Source: Cryptomeria japonica
Taxonomy: Eukaryota; Streptophyta; Pinopsida; Cupressales; Cupressaceae
Length of the DNA: 64,000 nt
Reading direction: 5' to 3'
NCBI RefSeq assembly: GCF_030272615.1
Contig: NC_081411.1
Span: 182,302,977-182,366,976 of the forward strand
The notes under the pieces: model-generated
Databases searched by the model: none
What the model saw: only the letters and a program-made list of their open reading frames with translations
What the model was told of the DNA's origin: nothing
Translations under genes and position numbers: made by a program
Part shown: piece after piece, positions 22,454 through 33,929 of the stretch
Layout of the letters: each line of letters starts with the position of its first letter
Numbering within the stretch: position 1 is the first letter of the stretch

Positions 22454-23518
22454 CTAAGTGATAAAGAGTCCATCTTTCATCTGCTGGATCTGCAATCCAA
22501 TGAAGAACTTAATCTCCCCTATGAGTGACATCTCAAACTCTTTCTTCATCTCATATACAAACTCATGACTCATCTTGTCATCTCCACCAAAGATAATGTC
22601 ATCAACAAATACCTCACAGATCAAGATCTGATCTCCTTCAGACTTCAAGTAGATATTGCTATCTTCACTTGTTCTCTCAAATGCAATCATCAGAAGATGG
22701 GAATGTAGATGTTCATACCAAGCTCTAGGTGCCTGCTTTAGACCATATAAGGCTTTATGTAGCCTACATACCATGTCCCTGTCTTCAGATAGGGAAAACC
22801 CATCTGGTTGCTCTATATACACCTCCTCTTCAAGTACACCATTTAGGAATGCAAATTTTACATCTATTTGATATACTTTGAAACATTTAAAAGATGCATA
22901 TGCAAGAAGCATACGAACTCCTTCCAATCTGGCTATAAGAGCAAAGGTTTCTCCATAGTCTTCTCCTTCTTCTTGAGCATGTCCTTTACACACCAGTCTG
23001 GCTTTGTTTCTAATCATTGTGCCATCCTCATTCAGCTTGTTTCTGAAAACCCATTTGGTACCAATGACATTTTTATGCTTCGGTCTAGGTACCAAAGACC
23101 ATGTACCATTTTTCTCTATTTGGTAAAGTTCCTCTTCCATTGCCTTGATCCAGTCTTCATCTTTATGTGCCTCTTTGAATGATTTGGGCTCAAATTTAGA
23201 AATCATAGATGAGTTTTCTCTTACCTTTCTTCTTGTAAGGATTCCTGCATCCTTATCTCCCATGATCTGCTTAGGATCATGATTCAGCTTGACATACCGA
23301 GGAATAGTCTTGATAGATTCCTCTTTCTTTTCTTCTTCATCCTCATTTCCATCAGTATCAGCATCTACATCTATCGGTGTAGGAACACTGTTACTGGTAC
23401 TTGGTTGACTGACAACCGGTTCCCAGAAGGTTACAACCAGTTCATTTACCACTTGCTTACTGTCGGTTTCCTTAGTTTTCTTAGAGGTTTCATCAACTCT
23501 TACATTGATGCTTTCCAT
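22454..23518 (-). pseudogene. Copia D reverse transcriptase
   Basis: A 354-codon open stretch. It contains TWSLVPRPKHKNVIGTKWVF, NKARLVCKG, YQIDVKFAFLNG, EQPDGFS, LYGLKQAPRAWY and the active-site box FVDDIIFGGDD, which keeps both catalytic aspartates. It ends ITxSK, where a TAG replaces the glutamine found in element E. RVT_2 family, lying downstream of integrase as in all Copia elements. Confidence 0.9.
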
Positions 23519-24301
23519 GATTCTCTGAGTCCTATTATTGAAACACTTGAGAGCTTTTCTCTTGGTGGAATACCCTAGGAATGTTCCCTCATCACATTTT
23601 GCATCAAATTTTCTCTAGTGTTTACTCCTCTTGATGTAACATTTGCTACCAAACACTCTAAAGTGGCTAACCACAGGTGTCTTACCAGTCCAATACTCAT
23701 AAGGAGTTTTATCCTTACCTTTCTTGATGAGTACTCGGTTCATTGTGTAGACTGCAATGCTCATCGCTTCTCTCCAAAAGGTGTGGGCTACCTTTCCTTG
23801 AATCAACATAGTTCTAGCTTCTTAAACTACAGTCCAGTTATTCCTCTCTACTAGGCCATTCTGTTGTGGAGTTCGAGGGGCAAACAGTTGCCTCTTGATG
23901 CCATGTTCTTCACAGTACTTGTTGAATTCACCGGAAGTGAATTCCCCTCCTTGATCAATTCTCAGGCACTTGATCCTTTTACCGCTTTCCTTCTCCACTA
24001 ATGCTCTGAAAGCTTTGAGCTTTACAAAAGCTTCAAACTTATCTTTCAAGAATGTGACCGACATCATTCTTGAGTAGTCATCGGTGAGAATCATGAAGTA
24101 CCTATCACCCTGCACACTCCTAGTTTTCATAGGACCACACAAATCAGTATGCACAAGATCAAGCAAATTGTTAGCAGTGAAAGATTTACCTTTAAAGGTT
24201 GAGGAAGACATTTTCCCCAATTGACACTCTATGCATAAGGTATTATTCGGTTTGCTTAGCACCAGCAACCCTCTAACTGCCTTGATCTTACTAGCCTTCA
24301 C
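23519..24301 (-). pseudogene. Copia D integrase
   Basis: From 24301: CIECQLGK (end of the zinc-binding part), VHTDLCGPMKTRS with the first catalytic Asp, RIDQGGEF with the second, and TPQQNGLVERNN with the catalytic Glu, so the DD35E triad is present. C-terminal pieces KTPYEYWTGKTP and FGSKCYIKR follow in 23809-23615, then FLGYSTK-like codons. Stops at about 23825 and 23618 break the frame. Confidence 0.85.
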
Positions 24302-24343
24302 AATGTTATCAAAGTTTACATGACAGAGTCTCCTATGCCATAT

Positions 24344-25753
24344 CTAGCTATCATCAAATTTAGCCATAAGACATGTACTTATATTTGCATTCAGCTGAAA
24401 TAGTTTACCTTTGGTCTGCATGTCGATGGCCACCAATTCACCACTCTTTCCTTTGATTATGCACACTCCATTCTTGAATTCCAGAGTGATACCACTGTCA
24501 TTTAGCTGGGCAACACTTAGAAGATTGTGTCTAAGACCATCCACCCAATACACATTGTCAACACTACTCTTTCCATTTAGAGAGATGGACCCTCTGCCTT
24601 TGACCATGCATGGTGCATCATTACCAAAGCGAACCACACCACCATCATACTCTTCCAAGGATAGAAACTTGCTTCGGTCACTAGTCATATGGTGAGAACA
24701 GCCACTGTCAATAATCCACTCATTGGAATTATCAAAGTGAGAGACAAGAGCCTTCTTGTCTGACACTTCTTCCTTGATAGCAACAAAGACAATATCTTCA
24801 TTTTCTTCATCTTTAGATTCCTCATCTATAACACCTTCATCAACTGCCACAAAATAGTTTCTCTGGTTTCCTCCTTTGAATTTCTTGAACCTTTCTGGTT
24901 TGTCCTTGATGTCACCATTAGGACAGTTTATAGCAATATTTCCTATCCGGTTGCAAGAAAAGCATTTCAAAGGGAGCTTACCTCTGTATTTACCAGTTCC
25001 TTTTGGAAGTTTCCTGGCAAGAAGAGCTTCAAATTCCATCAGGATCTCCTCATCATCCATTTCTCTACTCTATCTTGGTTCACCACTGGTGCATGCTTCC
25101 TTTCCTTTTCTTGATGATACAGCAGAGGCTTTAAAAGCTGATTCAGTCTTTTGAACACTGTCATCAAAACTACTTATCTCATAGGCTATCAATTTTGCAA
25201 TGATGGAGTCAAGGGATACCTTAGTCTTGTCTATTGATCTCAACTCCTGAATAGCAGCAACCCTTATTGCATAGACCGGTAATAAGGATCTGAGAACTTT
25301 GCTTACCACAGTGGAATCTTCCATTTTACCACCTGCACTCTTGATATCTCCAACAACAGTTTTGATTCTTATACCATACTGTTGAATGGTTTCACCTTCA
25401 ACCATCCACATGTCTTCAAACTTCCCTCTAAGGCTTTCTTCCTTAGCTTGTTTTACATGCTCATCACCTCCATAGATATTTTCAAGAGTATCCCATACTT
25501 CTTTGGGATTTACTTTATCTTGGACATCAATAAACTCAATGTTAGATAAACTACTAATTAGGGATTCCTTGACTTGCCCATTCTCCTGTATTTCTCTCTT
25601 TTGATCATTGGTGAGAGTACCGGTAGGAGCAACATAAACATTCTCAACATAGCTCTAGTGTTGAGCACCCATGCTTTTGATGTATATCTTCATTCTGTCT
25701 TTCCATATTTTGAAGTTATCTTTGTTGAACTTTGGACCTTCCCTCTTCACCAT
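24344..25753 (-). pseudogene. Copia D gag and protease
   Basis: Starts at the ATG at 25753 (MVKREGPKFNKDNFKIW). The UBN2-type gag core includes YGGDEHVKQAKEESLRGKFE and YGIRIKTVVGDIKS. The zinc knuckle reads CFSCNRIGNIAINC, with Asn where the zinc-binding His should be. The aspartic protease active site is WIIDSGCSHHMTSD, followed by the pre-integrase NLLSVAQLNDSG. TAG codons replace Trp in GAQHWSYV, Trp in DDSWIWHRR and a residue before SREMDDEE, when compared with element E. Confidence 0.87.
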
Positions 25754-25810
25754 TAAAACAGGATCTTTCCCTCAAGCGGTTAAGCTTACAACATAGCGGA
25801 CCTGAAGGAT

Positions 25811-25822
25811 GCTCTGATACCA
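25811..25822 (-). other. Copia D primer-binding site (initiator tRNA-Met)
   Basis: On the minus strand TGGTATCAGAGC lies two bases inside the 5' LTR end. It is complementary to the 3' end of plant initiator tRNA-Met. Confidence 0.9.
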
Positions 25823-25824
25823 AT

Positions 25825-27296
25825 TGATAACTCAATGATGAATGAATAGTACCAAACCAGTATTGAGAGGGAGGGGGTGAATCAGTACAGACAAAAACAT
25901 ACTCTTAAGCCAGTTTGTCAGCAGACACTGTGCATTGACAGACAAACAACAACACTGGTCCTTAAACAGAGTACAACCAACAAAACCCAGAATAACTGAG
26001 ACAAGCATAAACTGGTTGACACTTATCTTCTCATACAATCTAACACTTCATTTCCATTTCACCCTAATGCATGAACAGGTAATCTACCATCAAGGATATA
26101 CATATAAGCAACTAGATCAACATGATTCACCGTTTGATATAAAACAACATAGCATCACATGAAGAAGACATCACACATGACACACATATTTTGCACGTGG
26201 AAACCCAACTGGGAAAGACCATGGTGGGGATGAATACCCACAAGCTTGTTTTTGAACCCTTTAGAAGTTCGCTCTGTTAGGAGCCTCATCCGATTAAAGG
26301 CTAATACAATAGCTTCTATTAGGAACCGATCCTATTAGGGATCACCTGGTTAAGGGATGGCTAGAATACCCAGTTAAGGGTTAAACCTTATTAAAGGTTA
26401 CCTTGTTAGAGGATTTCAAGAACTCGATGGTTTTGAGTCACGCTGTTAAAGAATTTACAGCAAGCCGGTTAAAGCTACCTTGTTAAGGGATTTTCCAACT
26501 ATTGAGGTGGTTAGAGATCAACAAGTATTACAATGATCTAGTAATAGCACTCAATGCCAATGCAAATCCGCTTAAGTTCCTCTTCACCTTTTGCCCTTAC
26601 ACTCTGCAGGTATCACTTCTCTCCTCTGGTCTAGCAAGAATCATGTATCTCTTCTCTTGGATACACACACACAACTTTTGCCAACAACTTCATAAAGAAA
26701 CACAACATCGACCCTATAGGAAACAGACAGGTCAGTAGCATAAACCCTAAACCCTAAACCTGTTAGGTTAAGGAATTCAAAACGGTTCAATCCCGACCAT
26801 TGAGCACACTGCATTAAATGCAACAGTCTTGATCCAATCTCAAGACATTCTCCATCGTTAGTTTGCTACCGATTTCATGGCGGCTGATAACCCATCACAC
26901 GTTATCACCGTTTACAGACTTCACACATTCCCGAGGTAGATAGGAACAATTTCCTTCATGCAAGATCCTTCACGCACACAAGGCTTACGTGGCAACATGA
27001 TCTATTCTTCGTTATCATGCTAACTCATCATACAAAGTCACTAGTTGAGCCACACAGGCTTGAAGCACTTCAACCGAAAACCCTGAAGTTGAGACTACCA
27101 ACCAATAGTCATACAACGCTTCCATGTGCCAATTCCCATAACCATATGCCGGTTCACCTTGTACAAACACACCGCTTCACTTTGGCACAAATGTCGATTC
27201 ACAGTGTTACACCGGTTCTCTTCTCTGCATCATATTGACATCAATGACAACACACAATGCCATTATGTCCTCATACCGGTTCACATAATGCCAACA
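25825..27296 (-). repeat. Copia D 5' LTR
   Basis: 1472 bp, aligning end to end with 19941-21411 and sharing its termini. Short tracts of the LTR can be read as ORFs on the plus strand, but these repeat in both LTRs and have no protein features. Confidence 0.9.
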
Positions 27297-27301
27297 ATGA
27301 T

Positions 27302-27532
27302 TGTAAATTTAAAATTTAAAATGTTTCCAAATCATATCAGAAACAATTAATGCAAATTAGACAAATCACAATCTTAATTTCATAATTAAAAATTAGGGTT
27401 TTTTGTTGATTTAACCTCTAAATTTTTTAAATTTAGCTCAAAATTAAACTTTTGAATGTAAATTTGAATTTTAAATTACATCAACACTTAGATATGAGAA
27501 CATAAATTATAAGAAAGGGATGTATGGAGCTA
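27302..27532 (-). other. Element A leader, proximal part
   Basis: AT-rich leader between the primer site and the Copia D insertion. It contains AAATTAGGGTTTTTTG...TTAACCTCTAAATTT, the same core as the leader repeats of element C. Confidence 0.55.
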
Positions 27533-27541
27533 GGTTCACCA
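27533..27541 (-). other. Element A primer-binding site (tRNA-Trp type)
   Basis: The minus strand reads TTT then TGGTGAACC directly inside the LTR end. Plant tRNA-Trp ends GGGTTCACCA, giving a 9-nt match followed by two transitions in this decayed copy. The better-preserved element C matches 12 nt without mismatch. Confidence 0.6.
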
Positions 27542-27544
27542 AAA

Positions 27545-28669
27545 TGTAATGGTGAAAATTAGGGTTTTCACAATTAGATGTATGAAAACCACTAATTCTT
27601 ACTTAGAGACCATTACATTAAAGAGGCTTAAACCAAATAGATGTAGCCACAAATAAACAAAGATAGGGCAAAGAATTCTATTGGATTTACAAGATTTGAA
27701 TTGACTACCTTGTTTTAAGTTAAATAGTGAAAATGTTGAAATTAGAGTAAATGTGATAGAATTGAAGCAATTAAGTGTAAATAGTGAGCTATCATCATCG
27801 GATCAAACCATAAACCAAGATATAAGCCATGCAATTGTATTAGGACCTATTCCAAGAAGGAGCTCCTCAAATGTCAAGATTGGTATGCCCATCACACCGT
27901 TCCTCCGCACTTTCATCATCCAAAGAGGAACCCGTTCATCTCTATAAATAAAGCTTATATTTAAGATCATAGCTCCATACCTGCTTCTTACACATAGAAA
28001 TAAGGGTAAAGAGGTTGGGAATATGGGATTACTAAAATAAACAATGGAGAGATATACCTCAGATCTACAATGACTAATAACGATGCTTTGCTTCTTCAAT
28101 GTAATCACATATGTTGTATGAAATAGAAAGAACATGATAAATCCTTAATTACACAGACATGATTGCATATGAATAATTTATTTTTTCTCCACAATTTTTG
28201 AATGAAGAGTGTGTAGCCTTGAAGATCTTTGGAAATACTTGATGATGAATGTTTCATTGCTTGAGTGCTTGATTTCTTGGATATGGAGACTTAGATTAAA
28301 ATGAATTGATCAAATGTCTTTATATATGAGATCCGAGGTCAATTTTCTAATTAGGTCAACCTCCAATGGTCATATAGAGAGATCAATTTCATTTCCCATT
28401 GGAAATATAGGTCTCATCCTTCTCTTGAAAATTGAGCCCTATTGAGGGGGACCAAGGCGCTAGTGCTCTGGTCCTCCTTAATCAGGGACATAAAATAGGG
28501 CCCAAAAAGGACAACACCATTCCAGAGAATCATTTGGTATGTGCATATGGTATTAAAACTAGAGTTAAGGCACTGAATGGACCCATATAGGAGATGAGGG
28601 GGAGACACGCTAAAATAGGGGCACAAACATGAGGTGTAAATTAACCCTATAATAATTTACAATGCTATA
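27545..28669 (-). repeat. Element A LTR, right (5' LTR in element orientation)
   Basis: 1125 bp, homologous to 15132-16311. The outer end has decayed from TTACA to CTATA, but the flanking GATAT duplication fixes the boundary. Confidence 0.82.
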
Positions 28670-28674
28670 GATAT

Positions 28675-28902
28675 TAATTATAAATAATAATATTAGAGAT
28701 TCTAGTTGAACATATTTAAAATCATGTTTTTATAGTCAATAAATTACCAATATATGACCAAATATCTATTCACTACACCAATCAGATGTGTACATGTGTA
28801 CCTTTTAAATTAATGGTGATCAAAATATGTATTAGAAAGTTAAGATTCCTTTTATGAAGTAATCATATCCTTAAACATTATAATCTCAACTATCCATTAT
28901 TA
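28675..28902. other. AT-rich spacer between elements A and C
   Basis: 228 bp of AT-rich sequence without features. It is the continuation of the sequence 3' of the TNL that element A split. Confidence 0.5.
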
Positions 28903-29936
28903 TTGTTGACTATGTAGAAAATGAAGACAAAATGGGTGAAATAATGAGCTATCGATTTGGGATTGCGCTGTAACTTTGGATTTGAGTTATTTAGACTGAT
29001 ACGGACCTACCCTACAAATTTGGATAAAATTTGTTGGGACCAAGTTGAAGTTGCACCCGGTCCTCCAAAAAATCCATGAGTCGAAAAAGGTTTTTCTGTC
29101 CCTGTAAATGAAGCCTAAATTTGTAATTTCAACACCTGCAACCTACACACATTAAAGAAGGGAAAAAGTGTTATGGATAGGTGTTTTCCTCAGTCAAACC
29201 TCAGTTGAGGATCAAACTTGAAAGAAAGTAATTTAAAATGCTTAAATGTAAATAATGGAAATGTATACCTTATAGATCTGCAATTTGTTGATGATGGTTT
29301 TTTTTCTTCTTGAATGTAATCACAAGTGTTGCATGAAATGGCATGTAACATGACAAAACCCTAACACACACACATTCTTGCAAATGAATGTTGTAATGTT
29401 TCTCCAATGGATTAATGAATAAGACACATGAAGAAGAAGACTTGATAGATGCTTGAAGACTTGAATGCTTGATGACGATGATGGAGACCTTCCACTTGTT
29501 TTCCCAATTTTCACTTATCTTCACTTATCTTTGCATAATTTCTTCTTATTTTGGCATATGAAAATGAGAGGACTAGATCCCTTTTTATAATTTCCTAGGA
29601 GGATTAATTTTTTATCTCACCAAAGGCCGACATAGGGAAAATTAGATCCCGAAGAGAAAATTGGGTCCAAGGGGCAGATGGACCCATTTCAAGACCACCC
29701 AAAGAGGGAGGATAGGGGTGCCACACCCCTATTCAAAGGGGATAGATGCACCACACCCCTATCCTTCCCTATTTTGGGGCTTGGATAGGGTCACAAGGTG
29801 ACAGAAGGGCTGAAATGGGAGGAGATTTGGAAGAATGATGCAGAAAGGGTTCCCAATTGAGTAGAGAGTGCAGTTGCCAAAGTGAGGGCCTAAAACGTAG
29901 TTAAAATTGTAAGGTTCACAATTTTATGATGTTACA
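28903..29936 (-). repeat. Element C left LTR (3' LTR), truncated
   Basis: Homologous to 40731-41759 from GTTGACTATG.AGAAAATGAAG to GATGTTACA. The portion matching 40518-40730 is missing, and unrelated AT-rich sequence abuts instead. Confidence 0.78.
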
Positions 29937-29951
29937 TTTATCTCCCACTTT
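29937..29951 (-). other. Element C polypurine tract
   Basis: The minus strand reads AAAGTGGGAGATAAA immediately before the 3' LTR start TGTAACATC, a good plus-strand primer candidate. Confidence 0.55.
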
Positions 29952-30599
29952 AGCGGGAGTATGGCTTATGCCAATACTATCGGTAAAGTAGAAGAAAGAG
30001 AGATAATGATGAGAGATGCATAGCAAGATTATTAGGAGTATAAGACCTCACTAATCTTAAGGAACGAAGCCCCCAATCTTAGGATCTTAACACACTCAAA
30101 CATATGTAAGTGCACATAAATAGGGACACAACAAAAGCCAATATCTTAAGACCTCAAGTAAACTAGCCGAAGAGATGTCGATATGAAAAATATATCAATC
30201 AATTAATATCATTCTTGAACCATAAAATGTCATCTCATGAACACATTTAAACACATAAAAGAGAAAAGTTGTCACCATCCATGAACCATTAATAGTAAAA
30301 CTATGAGTTCATGAGAGGAAGAAGAGAGAGAACATGAATACACACTTTAGTGATCCATGAGAAGAAAGGAAAAGAAAAGGAACCATGGACATCTCTCCCC
30401 TAGAACTAGGTGATCCATGGAGAGAAAAAGGACATGGAAAACTGGCCCCTAGATTTTGTCTAGGTGATCCATGTAAGGGAGGAGACTGAGAACACCATTA
30501 GTTCCACTCAACCTTGCGTACATGTGTGCAATTGAGGTTTGAAGTACCTCATAGGAGTCTATGCCTGAGTATGACACAACCTGTATAAGATGTATAGTA

Positions 30600-30815
30600 C
30601 AAATTTAAAGAAAGGTATGGCATCTCGCTCTAAGAGACTATGCTCTGGTTCCGAGAATAATCACCTTGCATAAGATTAAAGTAGTGACATCTCGCTCTAA
30701 GAGGCTACCCTTTAGTTTCAAGAATATCCCATTGTATAAGAGAAAAGTGGTGACATCTCTCTCTAAGAGGCTACCCTCTAGTTTTGAGAATGACCCACTA
30801 TATAAGAGATACAAT
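30600..30815. repeat. Tandem repeat array in element C
   Basis: Three units of about 66 bp, each containing GACATCTC.CTCTAAGAGGCT, then CCCT.TAGTTT.GAGAAT..CCCA, then TATAAGAGA. It occupies the same place as the longer-period array of element A. Confidence 0.65.
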
Positions 30816-30860
30816 GCGCAAGAGAAATATAATACAAAAGGAGCAGTGTAGGTGCTCCCT

Positions 30861-30900
30861 CCTTAAGATGTCAACATAGTTTAATGTTGATATCTTAAGG
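30861..30900. other. Conserved palindromic hairpin in element C
   Basis: Left arm CCTTAAGATGTCAACAT (30861-30877) and right arm ATGTTGATATCTTAAGG (30884-30900) pair with one wobble-type difference and a 6-nt loop. It is followed, as in element A, by a TAGAACAAGGATAC stretch. Confidence 0.7.
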
Positions 30901-31840
30901 TAAGTAGAACAAGGATACGTACCTTCAACACTAAGAAGATGTCTATTATGCAACAATGTCATAGATCCATGCAAGAGAGGGAATACTCTTCAAGCAAGAA
31001 TAATATAGTTGAAAAGAGATATCTTGTTGTAAGTGTAAAGGAGGTCCTTGGAGGAGAAGAGATCTTTGGTCAAAAGACATCTATCCCCCCAAGAGAAGTT
31101 TTCTTAGACAAATATAACATCTTCTATAATAAAAAAAATAAGAGAGCAAGAATTCAATCCTTCCTCCCATTGCTAAGTGAAAGGGATTCTTGATGAAGGA
31201 TGACTCACTTTTATCAGAATGCGGATGGATGAATTTATTATAGATGTACATTACCAAGTGTGAAATAAATTGTAGTCAAGGACTTACACCTCTTGTATAA
31301 GAGAGAACCCTTGGGCAAACAACAAAAACTTCACACAAGGAATGACATCAAGTAATAATAATCATACCATCCACAAAATAGGAAATAGTGGATCCTTAGA
31401 GAAAGAGAGAGATCATTGCCCCCGAAGTGTAGGACAATGAGAAGAATTACATAGCTTCTAGAGAGAGATTACTCATAAGAGACATACCATTTCAAGAAAG
31501 GAATACATCCTATCCAAGAAACAGACATGTGCTCGCATGAAGGAAACTCCATGCAAGAAAGGACATCAAGTTTATGAATAATGTAATCCATAAAGAAAAT
31601 AGTGAAACCTTAGAAAAAGGAAAGGGAATATTCTTTCCCCCCAAGCATAGAGGAAAGAATAAATAGACTATTACATTGCTCACTAAGTATGATCGCACCT
31701 AAAATTGTACCACCATGAATGACAAGGATACCCCAATATGTAGGCTAACGATGTCACATTGTGAGGACAAACATAATAGGAACTTGAATGTTATTTTAAA
31801 TGATCATGATGAATATACCATTCATTGTTAGATGTTATTT
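30901..31840. other. Non-coding 3' internal region of element C
   Basis: No domain in any frame. Collinear with 17386-18736 of element A. An 84-codon plus-strand frame at 30939-31193 has no recognisable features. Confidence 0.5.
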
Positions 31841-33708
31841 TTAACATGCCTGAATCAATGTAATGTTGTATTTTGTTTTCAAATCTTGACACTCATTAGT
31901 AGAATGGCCATGGGTTTGATGATATTTACAAAAAGAAGAATTTTGAGAATCTTGTTTATGTTTTTGTCTTTGTTTAGGACAAAGAGGAGATATTAAGTTG
32001 GAATTTAGAAGATTGGTCAACACATTTTCTTGTTGTAACTCAAAATTAAAATGAGAAGGTGTGGATTTACAAGACAATGGAGATGATGTTGACAAAGGAA
32101 AGTGTGATTTCTCATGACTTTTAAGACTTTGCTGCACACATCTTAGAACTCGTCCATTGTATGTGCTCCTATCAACGCGTGTTAGAAGGAGAAGTGGAAA
32201 TTGGTTTAGAAGCTTGGATAAAAGACACAAAAGGCTTCATAGAGGCTTCAATATTAGATTGAGAGGTCTTGTATCCATTGGAGGAGGGTGTAAAGTCTCT
32301 TGTACCCCAATTATTTTTTTTGGAAGCATCTTTGATATGAGATGGTGTTGTTGAAGGAATCATAGTACTAAATGGGGGAATATATCCCACTTCATCATAA
32401 GTGAAATTATAAGGACTATAATCAGCCTTTATTGAGTGAACTTGATTGCTATATATAAATTTGATTGTGCGATGAAGGGTAGAAGGGACTGCTTTCATAG
32501 CATGAATCCATTGTCTACCTAGAAGAAGGTTATAATTAAGATGGTTCGATATGACCTGAATAGGAGTAGGCAAAGTCAGGAGCCCTAATTTAATAGGTAA
32601 TATGAATATACCAAGCGATTCTCTAGGAATATTATCAAAGCCACGCACACCAAGATGATCAAATTGAATAGAAGAATAATCCCAATTTATCATATCTAAC
32701 AAGTCACAACAAAAAATGTTAAGATCTGACCCATTATCAATTAAAGTACCTCTTATCTTTTGTTCATAAATGAAAGAAGTAATCATAAGGGGATCATCTC
32801 TATTTTTAACCTCTATAGAAGGCAATTCATCTTGTGAGAATGTGATATCATTTGTTTTAGAAGAAGGATTAGGAACCACCCTTTGTAAGGCTTCTTGGAT
32901 CAACTTATGATATGAAGGTGAAGTTTGAATTAAATCCCAAAGGGAAATCTTGGTTAAGATATCATGAATATTTTCCACAATATTAGGTTCTCTATAAACA
33001 TGTTTTGTAGAATGAGGGGAGGAAGAAAGGGAGGTGAAAAGAACATTGGGGTCTTTCTTTTTGACGCCAACATTAAATGAATGATGTAGTTCAAAACCAT
33101 ATTTTTTCCCTAGTTCCCTTTCCATATTAGTTCTTTCACATATGTATTTTGTAGCTTGTATGATATTAGGATCTTTTTTAGGTCTAGGCTTCTTATAACT
33201 AGAAGCATGAATGGTATTGACTTGACTAGTTTCTTTTTTTCCCCAAGGATACATCTTGAGAAAGAAGAGAATCAAGGAAATTGCTAATAATTTCATCTTC
33301 TTTCTCTAAGGCATCTTTGTGATTAGTAAAGGGACTATCATATGTAATAAATGCTTCATCTCTAGAGGGAAGATCATGAAAAGAAGGTATTGAATCACGA
33401 GGACAAGTAGCCATAATATCATCCCCTTGCACCAAATAATCCTTATGAGAGAGGTAATTTTTAGGAGAAGGGCCACAATTCTCCAAAGATTCATCTTTAG
33501 GAGGGAGATCTTTGAAAGAAGTGTCCATATTCCCTTTTTGCACCAATTTACCCTCATTAATGCAATCAATTTTGGGAGAGTGTAAATCATAGCTATGAAT
33601 TAAAGGGAGAACTAAATTATAATCATATGCATGAAAGGGAACATCATGAACATCATTGAGGTAACTTGAAATTGAATTAGAAAAATAAGATAAGAACTCC
33701 ATATTCAT
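31841..33708 (-). pseudogene. Element C gag/protease reading, frameshifted
   Basis: From an ATG at 33708 (MNMEFLSYFSNSISSYLND) the minus strand encodes an acidic N-terminal segment. A frame change near 33260 follows, then a long frame with a retropepsin-like domain: active-site region RGTLIDNGSDLNIF near 32725-32755 (DNGS in place of DTGS/DSGS) and the flap/second motif NLLLGRQWIHAMKAVPST. A second frame change leads to a zinc knuckle CKYHQTHGHSTNEC at 31930-31889, of the CX2HX4HX4C type seen in element A. The protease therefore precedes the zinc knuckle, the reverse of the usual gag-then-protease order. No longer translatable as one protein. Confidence 0.68.
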
Positions 33709-33929
33709 TTTTGATTAAACAAGAAACTCATATGTCATTTAACAATAATAATGTTCACCCCATACATGCATAGAAAATTGAATAAACGAGGGAAAATATA
33801 TTTTGAATTGGAAATTTTAAATTTGAATTTGAATTTGAAACGTGCAAAATAATTGAATAATACAAAATTGTAGGAAAAAGGATTACTCAATTAAATGAAA
33901 AAATGGATTGAAAGAATAAAGAGCAATAA

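Larger units (their letters stand above)
19941..27296 (-). mobile_element. Copia element D, nearly complete, nested in Gypsy-type element A
   Basis: Two direct LTRs (19941-21411 and 25825-27296) are flanked by target duplication ATGAT (19936-19940 and 27297-27301). Minus-strand order: 5' LTR, initiator-Met primer site, gag, protease, integrase, reverse transcriptase, RNase H, purine tract, 3' LTR. INT before RT defines Ty1/copia. About half a dozen stops or frame breaks disable it; the LTRs have diverged by several percent by eye. Confidence 0.92.
15132..28669 (-). mobile_element. Gypsy-type non-autonomous LTR element A (gag only), with nested Copia D
   Basis: Direct LTRs at 15132-16311 and 27545-28669 have TGTAA...TTACA ends (the right copy decayed to TATA). 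They are bounded by target duplication GATAT at 15127-15131 and 28670-28674. On the minus strand the order is 5' LTR, 3-nt spacer, tRNA-Trp-type primer site, leader, gag, non-coding 3' region with tandem repeats and a hairpin, purine tract, 3' LTR. No protease, integrase or reverse transcriptase of its own is seen; the pol inside belongs to Copia D. This fits a LARD/TR-GAG-like element mobilised in trans. Confidence 0.8.

Noticed and set aside
30600..30815. CRISPR-like direct repeats
   Set aside because: Units are adjacent without unique spacers, within a plant retroelement.
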